Source: CAWDMN01 sp963803155 (GTDB lineage: Bacteria; Acidobacteriota; Terriglobia; Versatilivoradales; Versatilivoraceae). From it: DNA of 64,000 nt. The stretch's first letter is position 1. Every line of letters begins with the position of its first letter. A program made the translations under genes and the position numbers. The notes below the pieces were generated by a model. The model searched no databases. It worked only from the letters and a program-made list of their open reading frames with translations, and had not been told where the DNA came from. This document shows, in pieces, positions 53,625 to 62,592 of the stretch. The stretch spans positions 1 through 64,000 of the forward strand of contig CAWDMN010000022.1 in assembly GCA_963803155.1 (NCBI GenBank), given 5' to 3'.

Positions 53625-56317
53625 TTTCGACGGTCTGGTTGGAAAACCTGGTTGCCTATACTGTTCAAATCAGTTTGCTGGTGATTGCCGGAAGCCTCTT
53701 CCCCTCGCTGTTTCATTTGAAAAGCCCCAGGGTGATGTATGCTTACTGGAGAGGTCTGCTCCTGGTTTGCCTCGTGCTGCCGCTCCTCCAGCCCTGGAAA
53801 CCGGCGAATCCCCGCCCCTCTCCAGTGGCCCCACGAGACCAAACCATGCGAGTGGAGGACTTGCGGGTCTTAAGCCCCGCGAATCCCAGCCTGAAGAGTG
53901 TTCCTCCGCAGGAGAAGAAAGCTGTTCCGCCAGGAGGCGGGACCAACCGGCGCGCTTGGTTACACCCCTTTTTAGGAATGCTGAGCATTGTTCTGGCTGG
54001 CGGCGTGTTAATCCGGCTCGGTTTGCTTTCCATTGGGTTATGGCGCCTGCGCCGTTATCGAGGCTTTGCCAGACGTCTTTCCCCCTATCCTGAAGCGATT
54101 GAAGAGGCGCAAAAGAAAATCGGAGTCTGTCCGGAAATTTATGTTTCCAACAAAATAGACAGCCCGGCAACCTTCGGTCTGTTTCGGCCGAGCGTGCTGC
54201 TTCCGCACACCTTTTTGAAAATGGAAAAGAATCATCAGAGCGCCATTGCGCTCCACGAATTCCTGCATATTCGCCGCCTGGATTGGCTTTCCACGATGGC
54301 TGAAGAACTGATCCGGGGAGTGCTCTGGTTCCAGCCGGCCATCTGGTGGCTCTTGAACCGCGTCCAATCGTCCCGCGAAAACGTGGTGGACTGTGAAGTG
54401 GTCAAGCATACCCTGGCCCCGAAAGATTACATTCATGCTTTGCTCGAAGTGGCGGGCAAAAAAGGAAGGTGGGAAATGTCCCCAGCCCCTCTTTTCATGA
54501 CCAGGCATCATCTTGTCGAGCGGATCAGGTTGATCATACAAAATGCGCCGGTCTCACCTAGACGTTTAGTGCTGTTCTTGGCCACCAGTCTGCTGTTTTT
54601 GACTTTTCTTGGTGGTTTGGCGATTAGAGGTTTCCCCCTGCGGACCGAAGTTTCTGCGACAAACGGATTCAACCAGGCTTCGGAACCCGGGAAGTCGGCG
54701 GCGGGAACCGGCTCAATTGCTGGCCAGGTGACGATTGGTTCGGCGCCAGCTTCTGGAATCCGGGTGTGTCTTTACGCGAAAATTCGCGCCCAAAGGCAAG
54801 AGAATCCGCTGGCTCAGATAACTACCGGCGAAGACGGGCGTTACCTCTTCTCCAACCTGCCACCGGGCAACTATCGGGTGATGCAAAAGGATCCGCGCTA
54901 CGTTGTGGGGGGAACCATGAACATGGAGAATGAACAGTTTCTATCCTTGACGCTCGGCAAGGGCGAAAAGGTCGACAATTTCGATTTTGCGCTAATCAAA
55001 GGGGGAGTCATTTCTGGAAGAGTATCCGAGATCGATGGCCGGCCTCTTCGAGACTTCGATATCAATATATCCAATGTCAGCGAAAGAGATGGGCAGATTC
55101 CATTTAGTTATTCTTTAGCAAAGGATGAGCAGGGACATTACCAGTTCATCAATTTGCCGCCGGGACGTTACATCATCAGTGTCGGCGGATCCTACCCTAA
55201 TAGCATTCCGGGGAAAATTATTGTTGCCAACCGCACCCCAGTCACTTACTACCCAAATGTTGCGGATCAAGACAAGGCGAAGGTCATTGAATTAGCTGCA
55301 GGCGCAGTTGTTGACGGCATTGATTTTGTCTTGAGCCAGCCGGCCAAAGTATTTGGCGCGACGGGACGGGTGGTGGATTCCAAGACTGGCGCGCCGGTTG
55401 CCAACATGGAAATCAAGCTTTTCGTCCAGGAAGATGATACCTACGTCGAAAAGGAAACTTCCCGGCCCGCCGATTCCACCGTTACAGGGGAATATCATAT
55501 CGAAGGCCTGATGCCCGGACGATATGAAGTATATGCTTTCAGCCACGGCTATCCGAATTACTACAGCAGATCCGTTCCTCTCGAAATTGTGGACAAAGAT
55601 TTGAAGAGAGTCGACATCAAGGCCCTACCCGGAGCTACTATCTCCGCCCAAACAAAGGTAGAGGGGAATTCTGATCCAGCCTCTCTAGCCCGGCTAATGG
55701 AGACGAGCATCAGCGTCGAGGTGGAAATGTTGGACCAAACTGAAAGACCCAGATTCATCGGCCCTTGGACTCTCAATCCTGACGGCAATCTTCGAATTCA
55801 GGGATTGCCGCCAGGAAGTGCCCAGTTTACCCTTTATCATCGACCCAGCGCCCAACATAATTTCTCGCTTCAGCGGGTTGAAAGGGATGGGGTAGTTCAA
55901 TCTGGAAAAATCGAACTTAAGGAAGGTGAACTGGTGAGTGGGATCCAGTTGGTGCTCTCCCAGGGGACAGGAGTCTTGCATGGGCAAGTGAAGGTCCAGG
56001 GAGGAGAACTGCCCGCTGGTTCGAAGTTTTATATCAATGCCAGACGACAAATAGATCCCGCCATCCGTGGAGCAATTGCCCAGGTTCCCGTCGACATGCG
56101 GGGGGGCAATTTTTTCTTTGACAACCTACCGATAGGAAACTATGTCGTTGAAATGCTCCCCCACTTTCCTCGAACCTATTTTCAGAACCACCCCCTTTGG
56201 CGTCGTCCCTATCGAGTCCAACAAACGGCGACAATCAGTGAAGGGGGCGATACTGAAGTAAACCTGACTTTTGATTTGGAAAAGTTGCCAACAGGAAGCA
56301 GTTCCGTGCGGCCCTGA
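53621..56317 (+). CDS. M56 (BlaR1-type) membrane peptidase fused to carboxypeptidase-regulatory-like sensor domains
   Basis: 898 residues. N-terminal membrane part (helices near 10-30, 40-58, 115-140) with the gluzincin site LHEFLHIRRLDW at 211-222 and a third-ligand segment SRENVVDCEVV near 252. A further helix lies at about 312-335 (LVLFLATSLLFLTFLGGLAI). From about 355 to the end there are five or more beta-sandwich modules (GRYLFSNLPPGNYRVM, GHYQFINLPPGRYIISVGG, GEYHIEGLMPGRYEVYAF, GNLRIQGLPPGSAQFTL, GNFFFDNLPIGNYVVEM). BlaR1 has a penicillin-binding sensor at this place; here it is replaced by the same modules as the neighbouring secreted proteins. Probable role: a surface sensor that cleaves BlaI. 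Confidence 0.9.
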   Translation: MISTVWLENLVAYTVQISLLVIAGSLFPSLFHLKSPRVMYAYWRGLLLVCLVLPLLQPWKPANPRPSPVAPRDQTMRVEDLRVLSPANPSLKSVPPQEKKAVPPGGGTNRRAWLHPFLGMLSIVLAGGVLIRLGLLSIGLWRLRRYRGFARRLSPYPEAIEEAQKKIGVCPEIYVSNKIDSPATFGLFRPSVLLPHTFLKMEKNHQSAIALHEFLHIRRLDWLSTMAEELIRGVLWFQPAIWWLLNRVQSSRENVVDCEVVKHTLAPKDYIHALLEVAGKKGRWEMSPAPLFMTRHHLVERIRLIIQNAPVSPRRLVLFLATSLLFLTFLGGLAIRGFPLRTEVSATNGFNQASEPGKSAAGTGSIAGQVTIGSAPASGIRVCLYAKIRAQRQENPLAQITTGEDGRYLFSNLPPGNYRVMQKDPRYVVGGTMNMENEQFLSLTLGKGEKVDNFDFALIKGGVISGRVSEIDGRPLRDFDINISNVSERDGQIPFSYSLAKDEQGHYQFINLPPGRYIISVGGSYPNSIPGKIIVANRTPVTYYPNVADQDKAKVIELAAGAVVDGIDFVLSQPAKVFGATGRVVDSKTGAPVANMEIKLFVQEDDTYVEKETSRPADSTVTGEYHIEGLMPGRYEVYAFSHGYPNYYSRSVPLEIVDKDLKRVDIKALPGATISAQTKVEGNSDPASLARLMETSISVEVEMLDQTERPRFIGPWTLNPDGNLRIQGLPPGSAQFTLYHRPSAQHNFSLQRVERDGVVQSGKIELKEGELVSGIQLVLSQGTGVLHGQVKVQGGELPAGSKFYINARRQIDPAIRGAIAQVPVDMRGGNFFFDNLPIGNYVVEMLPHFPRTYFQNHPLWRRPYRVQQTATISEGGDTEVNLTFDLEKLPTGSSSVRP

Positions 56318-56345
56318 TCTGGCCAAGCCAAAACCAAAAGAAGAA

Positions 56346-56527
56346 GTAACCACTCAGGTGGTAGCCAGTAGCCAGAATTCATTAGTCAGAATGAACTCGC
56401 CAGCAACGAGGTTTAATGCCCTTGTGGCGTGGCAAAAGGCTCATAAGTTTTGGCGCAATCTTTTAGAGGCCTATTCGTTGGCCATTCTGGATTCTGACTC
56501 CTGAATTCCGTCTACCTGAGTAGTTAC
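56346..56527. mobile_element. Remnant cassette: four-helix-bundle gene fragment in inverted repeats
   Basis: Left arm 56346-56392 and right arm 56484-56527 are inverted relatives (GTAACCACTCAGGT.. and, reversed, GTAACTACTCAGGT.., both containing GAATTCA and AGTCAGAAT). Between them only about 90 bases remain, encoding NALVAWQKAHKFWRNLLEAY, which is the start of the four-helix-bundle (S23/23S-rRNA-IVP-like) family with most of the protein deleted. Confidence 0.55.
56391..56504 (+). pseudogene. Four-helix bundle protein fragment
   Basis: 37 codons from an ATG at 56391. LVAWQKAHKFW fits the family N-terminus (usually F..L.VWQKAH), but the family is about 115-125 residues long, so roughly 85-90 residues (the conserved RAA.SI..NIAEG part) are missing. 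It lies inside an inverted-repeat cassette. Confidence 0.5.
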
Positions 56528-56543
56528 AAGAAAAAAACATTAA

Positions 56544-56678
56544 ACACAGAAGCCATAGAGAAAAATGAGGGGGAGAATCCTTCAATTCGATTCATGTCAA
56601 TATCAGGTAAGGTTAACAAGCATGCATTCCTCTGAGAGCCTTTCTCCGCGTCCCTCTGTGGCCTCTGTGCTTTTTTTT
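56544..56678. repeat. Imperfect inverted repeat of the ACACAGA type
   Basis: ACACAGAAGCCATAGAGAAA near 56544 and, reversed, GCACAGAGGCCACAGAGGGA near 56650-56672. These sequences also commonly flank small GxxExxY or four-helix-bundle genes; about 80 non-coding bases lie between. Confidence 0.45.
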
Positions 56679-56724
56679 GTCACTGGATCGGTGGGAGGTC
56701 AAGGTAAACCATTACCTATCTCAG

Positions 56725-57002
56725 GGTGCCACGGGCAAAGCTGAAAGCTTGCCCGTGCCTTCTGAACTTCGCTCGTGGGGGTCCTCGTGACGCGAGACAG
56801 CAGGGGGAAAGCAGCTTCATTTTTGAGCATATGTTTTACTGTCTGAATGATTACAGCAATCAATAAAAGGCGCATCATCTCAACCTTCCGAGGCAAGTTC
56901 ATAAACTCAAGTTGTTCTGCTGGTGCAGACTTCTCGGGTTGGTGCGAGACAGATCCCCTCCTTGAAAAACACGGGCAAGCTTTCAGCTTTGCCCGTGGCA
57001 CC
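56725..57002. mobile_element. MITE-like element with perfect 33-base inverted ends
   Basis: Arms 56725-56757 and 56970-57002 are exact reverse complements (GGTGCCACGGGCAAAGCTGA..). Each arm is itself nearly palindromic. The 212 bases between hold no recognisable gene. Confidence 0.65.
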
Positions 57003-57203
57003 CACAGAAAAATAGGTAGCATCGACTTTTATGATTCGCCAATTTGAAAAAGATTCTCCCGGCCATTCCATTGCACCGAATTTGTCTGCGGCGGATCGGT
57101 GAACTGATTCATGAGTGCTCTCTGACGCCAGTAGTTCATATTGGTCTCCCTGAGTCACAGAAGTGAATGAATGAGATGCCAGCGAGGTGAACAGGTCAAT
57201 CAA

Positions 57204-57961
57204 TTAGGCGTGGCGCCTGATTTTCCCGGAGGCCAGCCGATACTGGATTCCGCTTCGATTGCGGGACAAAACCTGCAACAGGCCATGGATACGAAGAAAG
57301 TAGGTCATTCGTTGGGCCAGATAGGCGGGAATAGCCAATTCTTTGGCTAACTGGGTGGAATGAAAAACCTCGGGCAATTTAACTGGAAGCAAGCGGAGAA
57401 AGTCACGAGGCGTCTTGAAAAGTTCGCGTCGTTGAATTTCGATGAGCACCCTGTCTTGTATGCTCTGCCGGTTCGATCGCCGCCAGGCCCCGCGCCCATC
57501 GTTGCGGCGATGTTCCTCCTCCCGCGTGAGCAGAACTTCCAGGGAAAAGTGGGGATGAGCCGCCAAACCGCTCAGGAAAACCAACTCGTTAAATACCTCC
57601 AGCAGCTTGGCAGGCGCGGGGAACGCCTCCGAGCGATCTCCCGCGTGCCGGAACGGTCGAATTGGACCAGGATTTTTTCCACGGGTATCGTGGTAACCAA
57701 CCGGATGGGATAATCAGGGAGCAACCGTGCCAGCTTCAGTTTTATGGCGGAAAAAGCGGTCGTCTGAATTTCCACCAGCAGCGGTCCGCGCTGCACGTCG
57801 GCATACCATCGGCCAATCTTTACTTCCGTCGCAAAAGTGCCACCATCCGAATAAAGCCACTTCAACTGTTCATGCAGATGGGTCTGGCTTCTTTGCTTTG
57901 AGTCGGGCGGAGGGATGGTTTCAGGCAATGGGAAAAACGTGGCTGCGAAGGATTTTTTCAT
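57204..57961 (-). pseudogene. Conserved protein of unknown function, frameshifted
   Basis: Two overlapping open frames on the minus strand make one protein. The first (57961 to about 57610) has HLHEQLKWLYSDGGTFATEVKIGRWYADVQRGPLLVEIQT and RLVTTIPVEKILV; the second (to 57204) has FLSGLAAHPHFSLEVLLTREEEHRRNDGRGAWRR and a C-terminal winged-helix-like part. Read without the break the join is SPR..AKLLEVFNELVFLSGLA; one base is missing or extra around 57605-57625. I have seen this domain order as a hypothetical protein of about 250 residues in other environmental bacteria, but I cannot name a function; the first half looks nuclease-like. Confidence 0.6.
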
Positions 57962-58024
57962 AGTCTTGGGTAGATCAAATGGTTCATGCCCTCACGCTGG
58001 GATAAAAGTTCGAAATATGGGGTA

Positions 58025-58139
58025 GGATGCGTTGGGCCGCGGCTTATCAGGTCCGTCATCTGACGGATAACGTATCATCTGTGAAGCAGAGCCGCAGCGC
58101 CGATGCGTTACGCCCGTCTGCTGACGGACTAACGCATCC
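58025..58139. repeat. Inverted-repeat element with inner hairpins
   Basis: Ends GGATGCGTT (58025-58033) and AACGCATCC (58131-58139). Inside are two hairpins CCGTCATCTGACGG and CCGTCTGCTGACGG. A REP/MITE-like element with no coding capacity. Confidence 0.55.
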
Positions 58140-58167
58140 ACAAAATGTGCTCCATGGGAAACTCTGC

Positions 58168-58380
58168 TCAGGCCAGCCTCTCCTGAATCTCCGCCAGGCG
58201 GCGGGCAACTTGAAAGCCATGCGGACAGCGAACTGTGCAAGCTGGACGATCCTCGCCACGGGTCCGTCGGATTTTTTCAGGAAGAGTCAGGTATTTCTGG
58301 CGGCCCAGGTTGAATTGGCATAGGTCTGAGCATACATGCCGAAGCGCAGAATATGGGCGACTGGCAGCCCGGAGCGGCAC
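58168..58380 (-). pseudogene. Possible C-terminal remnant of an iron-sulphur oxidoreductase
   Basis: 70 codons from a GTG with AAAGGGA just upstream. Cysteines are arranged as HVCSDLC and ACTVRCPHGF; the CxxxCP..G ending resembles the ferredoxin-like tails of some aldo-keto reductases. Too short and divergent to assign; it may be chance. It follows the GH130 gene on the same strand by 22 bases. Confidence 0.2.
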
Positions 58381-58401
58381 TCCCTTTGTTCTTTCTAATT
58401 T

Positions 58402-59415
58402 TCATCGAGACTCTTCGGAATCCCCGGGCACCAATTCGGAATGTTTCTTCAAATGGTCCACCAACAAATCAATTTGTGTGTAAGCCACGGCGGTGTAAGT
58501 GTCGGCGGCGCCATAGTAAATGGCAATTCGGCCCGTAGCCGCATCCTGTAACGTGGCACAGGGAAAGGCTACATTGGGGACGAAGCCGGTAGTCTCATAT
58601 TCTTTTTCAGGAGTAAGCAAGTAGTTTTGGGTGCGATATAAAACTTTGGACGGAACTTCGAGGTCCAGCAAAGCCGCTCCGAAACTGTATACGAATCCAT
58701 TACAGGTTCCAGTCACCCCATGATAGAACAAGAGCCATCCTTCCGTGGTTTCAATCGGGATTGGCCCAGCCCCGATTTTCACGTTTTGCCACCAGCCTGA
58801 GCCTCCGCGAGTCATGACTCTGCGATGTTTGCCCCAATAAATAAGATCAGGGCTTTCGCTCAGGTAAATATCCCCAAAAGGAGTGTGGCCGCTATCGCTC
58901 GGCCGGCTGAGCATCAGGTAATGACCGTTGACTTTGCGGGGAAATAGAACTCCATTGCGGTTAAACGGGATAAAGGGATTCTCCAGACGGACGAATTCCT
59001 TGAAATCCCTCGTCATTCCCAGTCCCAGTGCCGCGCCTCCGAAATCCGTGCACCAGACGATGTAGTAGACTCCATCCAATTTCACCAGCCGAGGGTCATA
59101 GGCGTAATTGGGACGATAAGGATTGCCTTGCTCATCTTTCCAGGCAATTTCCTCGTTCTCAATTTCCCATTTCAAGCCATCCCGGCTCCGGCCCGCATGA
59201 AGCAAGGCTTTCCCATGTTTCTGGTCCGCCCGGAACACTCCCGCAAATCCGTCCTGATAGGGGACCACAGCGCTGTTGAATATTCGGGCTGTCTTCGGAG
59301 TGGGATTCCAGGAAATGATCGGATTGGCGGTATGCCGCCAAATAACTTCGGAACATCCAAGGGGTCTCTCCTGCCAAGGGATGTTGTTCAACACGGGCCC
59401 AATAATTTTTATCAT
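58402..59415 (-). CDS. GH130-type glycosidase/phosphorylase
   Basis: 337 residues forming a five-bladed beta-propeller pattern. GH130 features: NSAVVPYQDGFAGVFRADQ near residue 47, YDPRLVKLDGVYYIVWCTDFGG near 105 with the putative catalytic aspartate in YDPR, and GAGPIPIETTEGWLLFYHGV near 215. GH130 enzymes phosphorolyse or hydrolyse beta-mannosides, often from N-glycans or mannan. No signal peptide, so cytoplasmic. The ATG at 59415 has GGAGG 10 bases upstream. It stands alone with no sugar transporter beside it. Confidence 0.9.
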   Translation of the reverse strand: MIKIIGPVLNNIPWQERPLGCSEVIWRHTANPIISWNPTPKTARIFNSAVVPYQDGFAGVFRADQKHGKALLHAGRSRDGLKWEIENEEIAWKDEQGNPYRPNYAYDPRLVKLDGVYYIVWCTDFGGAALGLGMTRDFKEFVRLENPFIPFNRNGVLFPRKVNGHYLMLSRPSDSGHTPFGDIYLSESPDLIYWGKHRRVMTRGGSGWWQNVKIGAGPIPIETTEGWLLFYHGVTGTCNGFVYSFGAALLDLEVPSKVLYRTQNYLLTPEKEYETTGFVPNVAFPCATLQDAATGRIAIYYGAADTYTAVAYTQIDLLVDHLKKHSELVPGDSEESR

Positions 59416-60520
59416 CTTGAAAAAGCCTCCTTCCCGCGGTTCAGTTCAAGTCTTTGGCATTTTGGCATAGAACGGGGGGATTTTTCTCGAATAATATCGG
59501 CATTGAGTGCAACCAAACATGACGTACAGAAGAAATCAATTGCAATGCCGTTCATTTTGAAGTGCGCGGACACGTCTGCGCACTCCCTGGAGTCTCAACA
59601 TTTTTTGAAAGAACGGAATAGCTCAGGTTCAAGGTAATACTTGGTACCTTTTTTACAATCCTGAGAGTGCCTTGTCGCCTGATCCTGGCAAGAGCAGGGC
59701 CGGCCTTTCAAGGCCGGCTTCACGGATAACCTATTGCGGATGCGTCGCGTAGCGACGGTGGAAATTTGGCCAAACGGCTGGATCAAACGTCGCTACGCGA
59801 CGCATCGGCCATGGGTCGCCGATTCCCGTGGGATAAATCCCACGGCTACCCTCAAATCCTCGCTATGCGAGGAATTCCGTCTATGGGCTCGTAAATAAAT
59901 TACCGGTACAACTAAACTCCTCTCCTTACACAAGGTTGTTAAATCCGTCCTGGCGGAAGGGGAATGACGCGGCCGCAAGGCCGCATCAGGGGTGGTCTGA
60001 AGTCTTTGACTGGCGGGAAGCCGCAGCATTCGCACCACCCCGGCCTCGACTTCGTCTCGGCCACCCCTCCTCGTCCGAGGAGGGGACTTTTGAACTGGTA
60101 TTTTACTTGCGATGCCTAACGACGAAAGCAATATCCATGGCAATCCTCTTTCGCATATTTTTCAGCCTCACAAGAACATAAAATCCCAGCGAAATTCCTC
60201 TGTATCCTTGGAGTGTCTTTTATTAATTGTAGCCTCTGCTTATCAAGGACTGTGCTCCATCCCGTTTTGCTCAACTTTGGCCTTTTTATTTTGCCCATTC
60301 AAGAAGGGAAAGATGTTGAAACTCCAGGGGAGTGCGCGGACTCGTCCGCCCCACTCCAAACGGATCCTCTCACTTTTTAATTTAACCCTTCGGGTTCAGT
60401 CCCCCCCTGAACGATTGCCTTTTAAATGCACCCACTGGGTGGTAAGAAAATATTTTTCCGTTAAAATGGACTAGCAGTCTAAATAAATGACCGCTGAGTC
60501 ATTTTCGAAAGGATGCCTCG
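59416..60520. repeat. Gene-free island of short dispersed hairpins
   Basis: About 1.1 kb without a gene. Visible elements: GCCGGCCTT/AAGGCCGGC hairpin (59698-59718); perfect 19-base inverted pair GATGCGTCGCGTAGCGACG (59739-59757 and 59788-59806); CCGTGGGAT/ATCCCACGG (59826-59845); CCTCGC/GCGAGG (59858-59872); CCCCTCCTCG/CGAGGAGGGG near 60064. The last 400 bases hold nothing recognisable except the TetR operator. Confidence 0.65.
60485..60504. promoter_or_regulatory. Putative TetR operator
   Basis: AAATGAC, CGCTGA, GTCATTT: perfect 7-base inverted repeat 16 bases before the TetR ATG. Likely autoregulatory site for the downstream efflux operon. Confidence 0.5.
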
Positions 60521-61123
60521 ATGGTGAAGACGAAGCGGGAAATTGTGGTAGAGTTCCGGACGCATGAAATTCTGAACGCCGCGCACACTCTGTTTGCGCG
60601 CAAAGGTTTCACCGCAACAACCATGGATGAGGTTGCGGAAGAAGCCGGCATGGCCAAAGGAACGCTTTACCTTTATTTTTCTTCGAAGCGGGACATCTAT
60701 CTGAAGGCCCTCCATGTGGCTGCGACGGGAATTCTGGAGCAAAGCCAAAAAGAGATGTCCACACATCGCCATATTCCGCAAAAAATCCGGGCCTTCCTCC
60801 TTTCGCGATTGAAATACGTGGAAGAACACCGTGATTTTTGCAAAATTTATTTTCAGGAGTTCGGGAGCCAGCTTCATCCCGCCGCGGTCGAGAAAGAATT
60901 TCGCGTTCTGAATCAGCGCGGGATCCAGGTTTTGATGCAAGCTTTGGAGGAGGCCCGCCGTAGAAAAGAGATTCGTCCCGTCAGGATGGAGCTGGCTGCT
61001 GCGGTGATTATGGATATGATCCGGAGTCTGATAGTGCGAAGGCTTTGGGGCAGCGCTAAGCGAAGCCTTGAGGAGGATTGTGATTTTTTATGCGATATGA
61101 TTTTAAAAGGAATTGGGGTTTAA
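60521..61123 (+). CDS. TetR-family repressor of the second efflux operon
   Basis: 200 residues. Helix-turn-helix at about 15-60 (ILNAAHTLFARKGFTATTMDEVAEEAGMAKGTLYLYFSSKRDIYL). The C-terminal ligand domain is generic. AAAGGA lies 7 bases before the ATG. It is followed by a TolC gene that overlaps or abuts it, and then by an EmrA-type adaptor, so it most likely controls this efflux operon in response to the exported compound. Confidence 0.9.
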   Translation: MVKTKREIVVEFRTHEILNAAHTLFARKGFTATTMDEVAEEAGMAKGTLYLYFSSKRDIYLKALHVAATGILEQSQKEMSTHRHIPQKIRAFLLSRLKYVEEHRDFCKIYFQEFGSQLHPAAVEKEFRVLNQRGIQVLMQALEEARRRKEIRPVRMELAAAVIMDMIRSLIVRRLWGSAKRSLEEDCDFLCDMILKGIGV

Positions 61124-62592
61124 GGTGCTCGAGAGTGGCTGCCTGGGCGCTATTTTTCATGATTTTGCCATCGCAACCGCACGCTCAAAATCCGGCCGGC
61201 TCATCGTCCGGGAGCGAGCCCATGCAGCTCCGCCAAACCATCTCGCAGCCAGCCGCCAACTTGACGGAATTCAGCCAGTCAAGTCCTCTGCTGGGATCCG
61301 TGCCGCAAGGCGCGGCGACTCACGATGAATTGCCTCTCTCACTGGCTGAAGCCATTTCGAAAGGGCTTCGGTTTAATTTGGGGGCCATCCTCTCCAGCCA
61401 GGATGCACGGGCTGTCCGGGGTGCCCGCTTGTTGGCTCTGAGTCAACTGCTACCCAACCTTTCGGTACAATTGACCCAACTGTCTCAACAGATCAACCTC
61501 GCGGCATTGGGATTTACCGGTTTTCCTGGAATTCCGCAAATTGTCGGCCCCTTTTCCGTATCGGATGTCAGGGCTAATCTTCATCAGTCTTTGCTGAATT
61601 TCAGCGCCATTCGCAATTACCAGGCTGCCGGACAGGAAACCAAGGCAGCCGATTTTTCGAGCCTCGATACCCGGGAAATGGTGGTGGTAGCGGTCACCAA
61701 CTTATACCTTATGGCTTTATCCGGCCATAGCCGTGTCGATGCCGCCGCGGCCCAAGTGACCTCCGCCGAAGCCATTTACAAGCAAGCGGCTGATTTCAAA
61801 CAGGCGGGGGTAGTTCCGGCCATTGAGGTGTTGCGTGCTCAGGTTCGACTCCAGGCTGAGCAGCAACGGCTGATTTTTTTCCGGAATGAGTTCGAGAAGG
61901 AAAAGCTCCGCCTGGCTCGCGCCATCGGTTTGCCAGACGGCCAGCAGGTTCACTTGGTTGATTTTGCTCCATATAAGCCGATGCCGGTTTTGACCGCGGA
62001 AGAGGCTCTCGCGCGAGCCTTGGAGGCGCGGACGGACTTTCAGAGCATGCTGGCCCATGTGCGGGCGGCTGAATTCCGCGCACGTTCCGCCCGCGCGGGC
62101 CATCTTCCCTCGATTGATTTTTCGGGCAATTATGGAGTAATCGGACAGAGTTTTTCCAACTCGCACGGAACCTATACCGCGGCACTCAGCTTAAATGTTC
62201 CGATATTCCTGGGGAAGCGCGTCCAGGCGGAAGTCCAGGAAGCCCAGGCTCAACTGGAACAACGTCGGGCCCAATTGGAGGATTTGCGAGGCCGTGTCGC
62301 TTTTGAAGTGCGTTCCGTTTTTTTGGATCTGAAGGCAGCCAACGATCAGGTGCAGGTCGCCCAGTCGGCCGTCAATCTGGCGCAACAACAATTGAACCAG
62401 TCCCGCGACCGTTTTGCGGCGGGGGTCACCAGCAACCTCGAAGTGGTTCAGGCGCAGGAAGCCGTGGCTACTGCCGACGAAAACTTGATCTCTAGTCTTT
62501 ATGCCTACAATATGGCCAAGGCGTCACTTGCCAAGGCCATGGGTACAGCGGAAAAAAGTATTCCATCCATTTTGGAGGGGGGGACACCCTAA
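61090..62592 (+). CDS. TolC-family outer-membrane efflux protein
   Basis: 500 residues as drawn, with signal peptide (WALFFMILPSQPHAQ) and two OEP repeats; LLPNLSVQLTQLSQQINLAALGF and RFAAGVTSNLEVVQAQEAVA are typical. The ATG at 61090 lies inside the TetR gene; a GTG at 61135 with AAGG about 10 bases upstream gives a cleaner signal peptide and avoids the overlap. The stop overlaps the next ATG by one base (TAATG). Paralogue of 11142-12590. Confidence 0.9.
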   Translation: MRYDFKRNWGLRCSRVAAWALFFMILPSQPHAQNPAGSSSGSEPMQLRQTISQPAANLTEFSQSSPLLGSVPQGAATHDELPLSLAEAISKGLRFNLGAILSSQDARAVRGARLLALSQLLPNLSVQLTQLSQQINLAALGFTGFPGIPQIVGPFSVSDVRANLHQSLLNFSAIRNYQAAGQETKAADFSSLDTREMVVVAVTNLYLMALSGHSRVDAAAAQVTSAEAIYKQAADFKQAGVVPAIEVLRAQVRLQAEQQRLIFFRNEFEKEKLRLARAIGLPDGQQVHLVDFAPYKPMPVLTAEEALARALEARTDFQSMLAHVRAAEFRARSARAGHLPSIDFSGNYGVIGQSFSNSHGTYTAALSLNVPIFLGKRVQAEVQEAQAQLEQRRAQLEDLRGRVAFEVRSVFLDLKAANDQVQVAQSAVNLAQQQLNQSRDRFAAGVTSNLEVVQAQEAVATADENLISSLYAYNMAKASLAKAMGTAEKSIPSILEGGTP

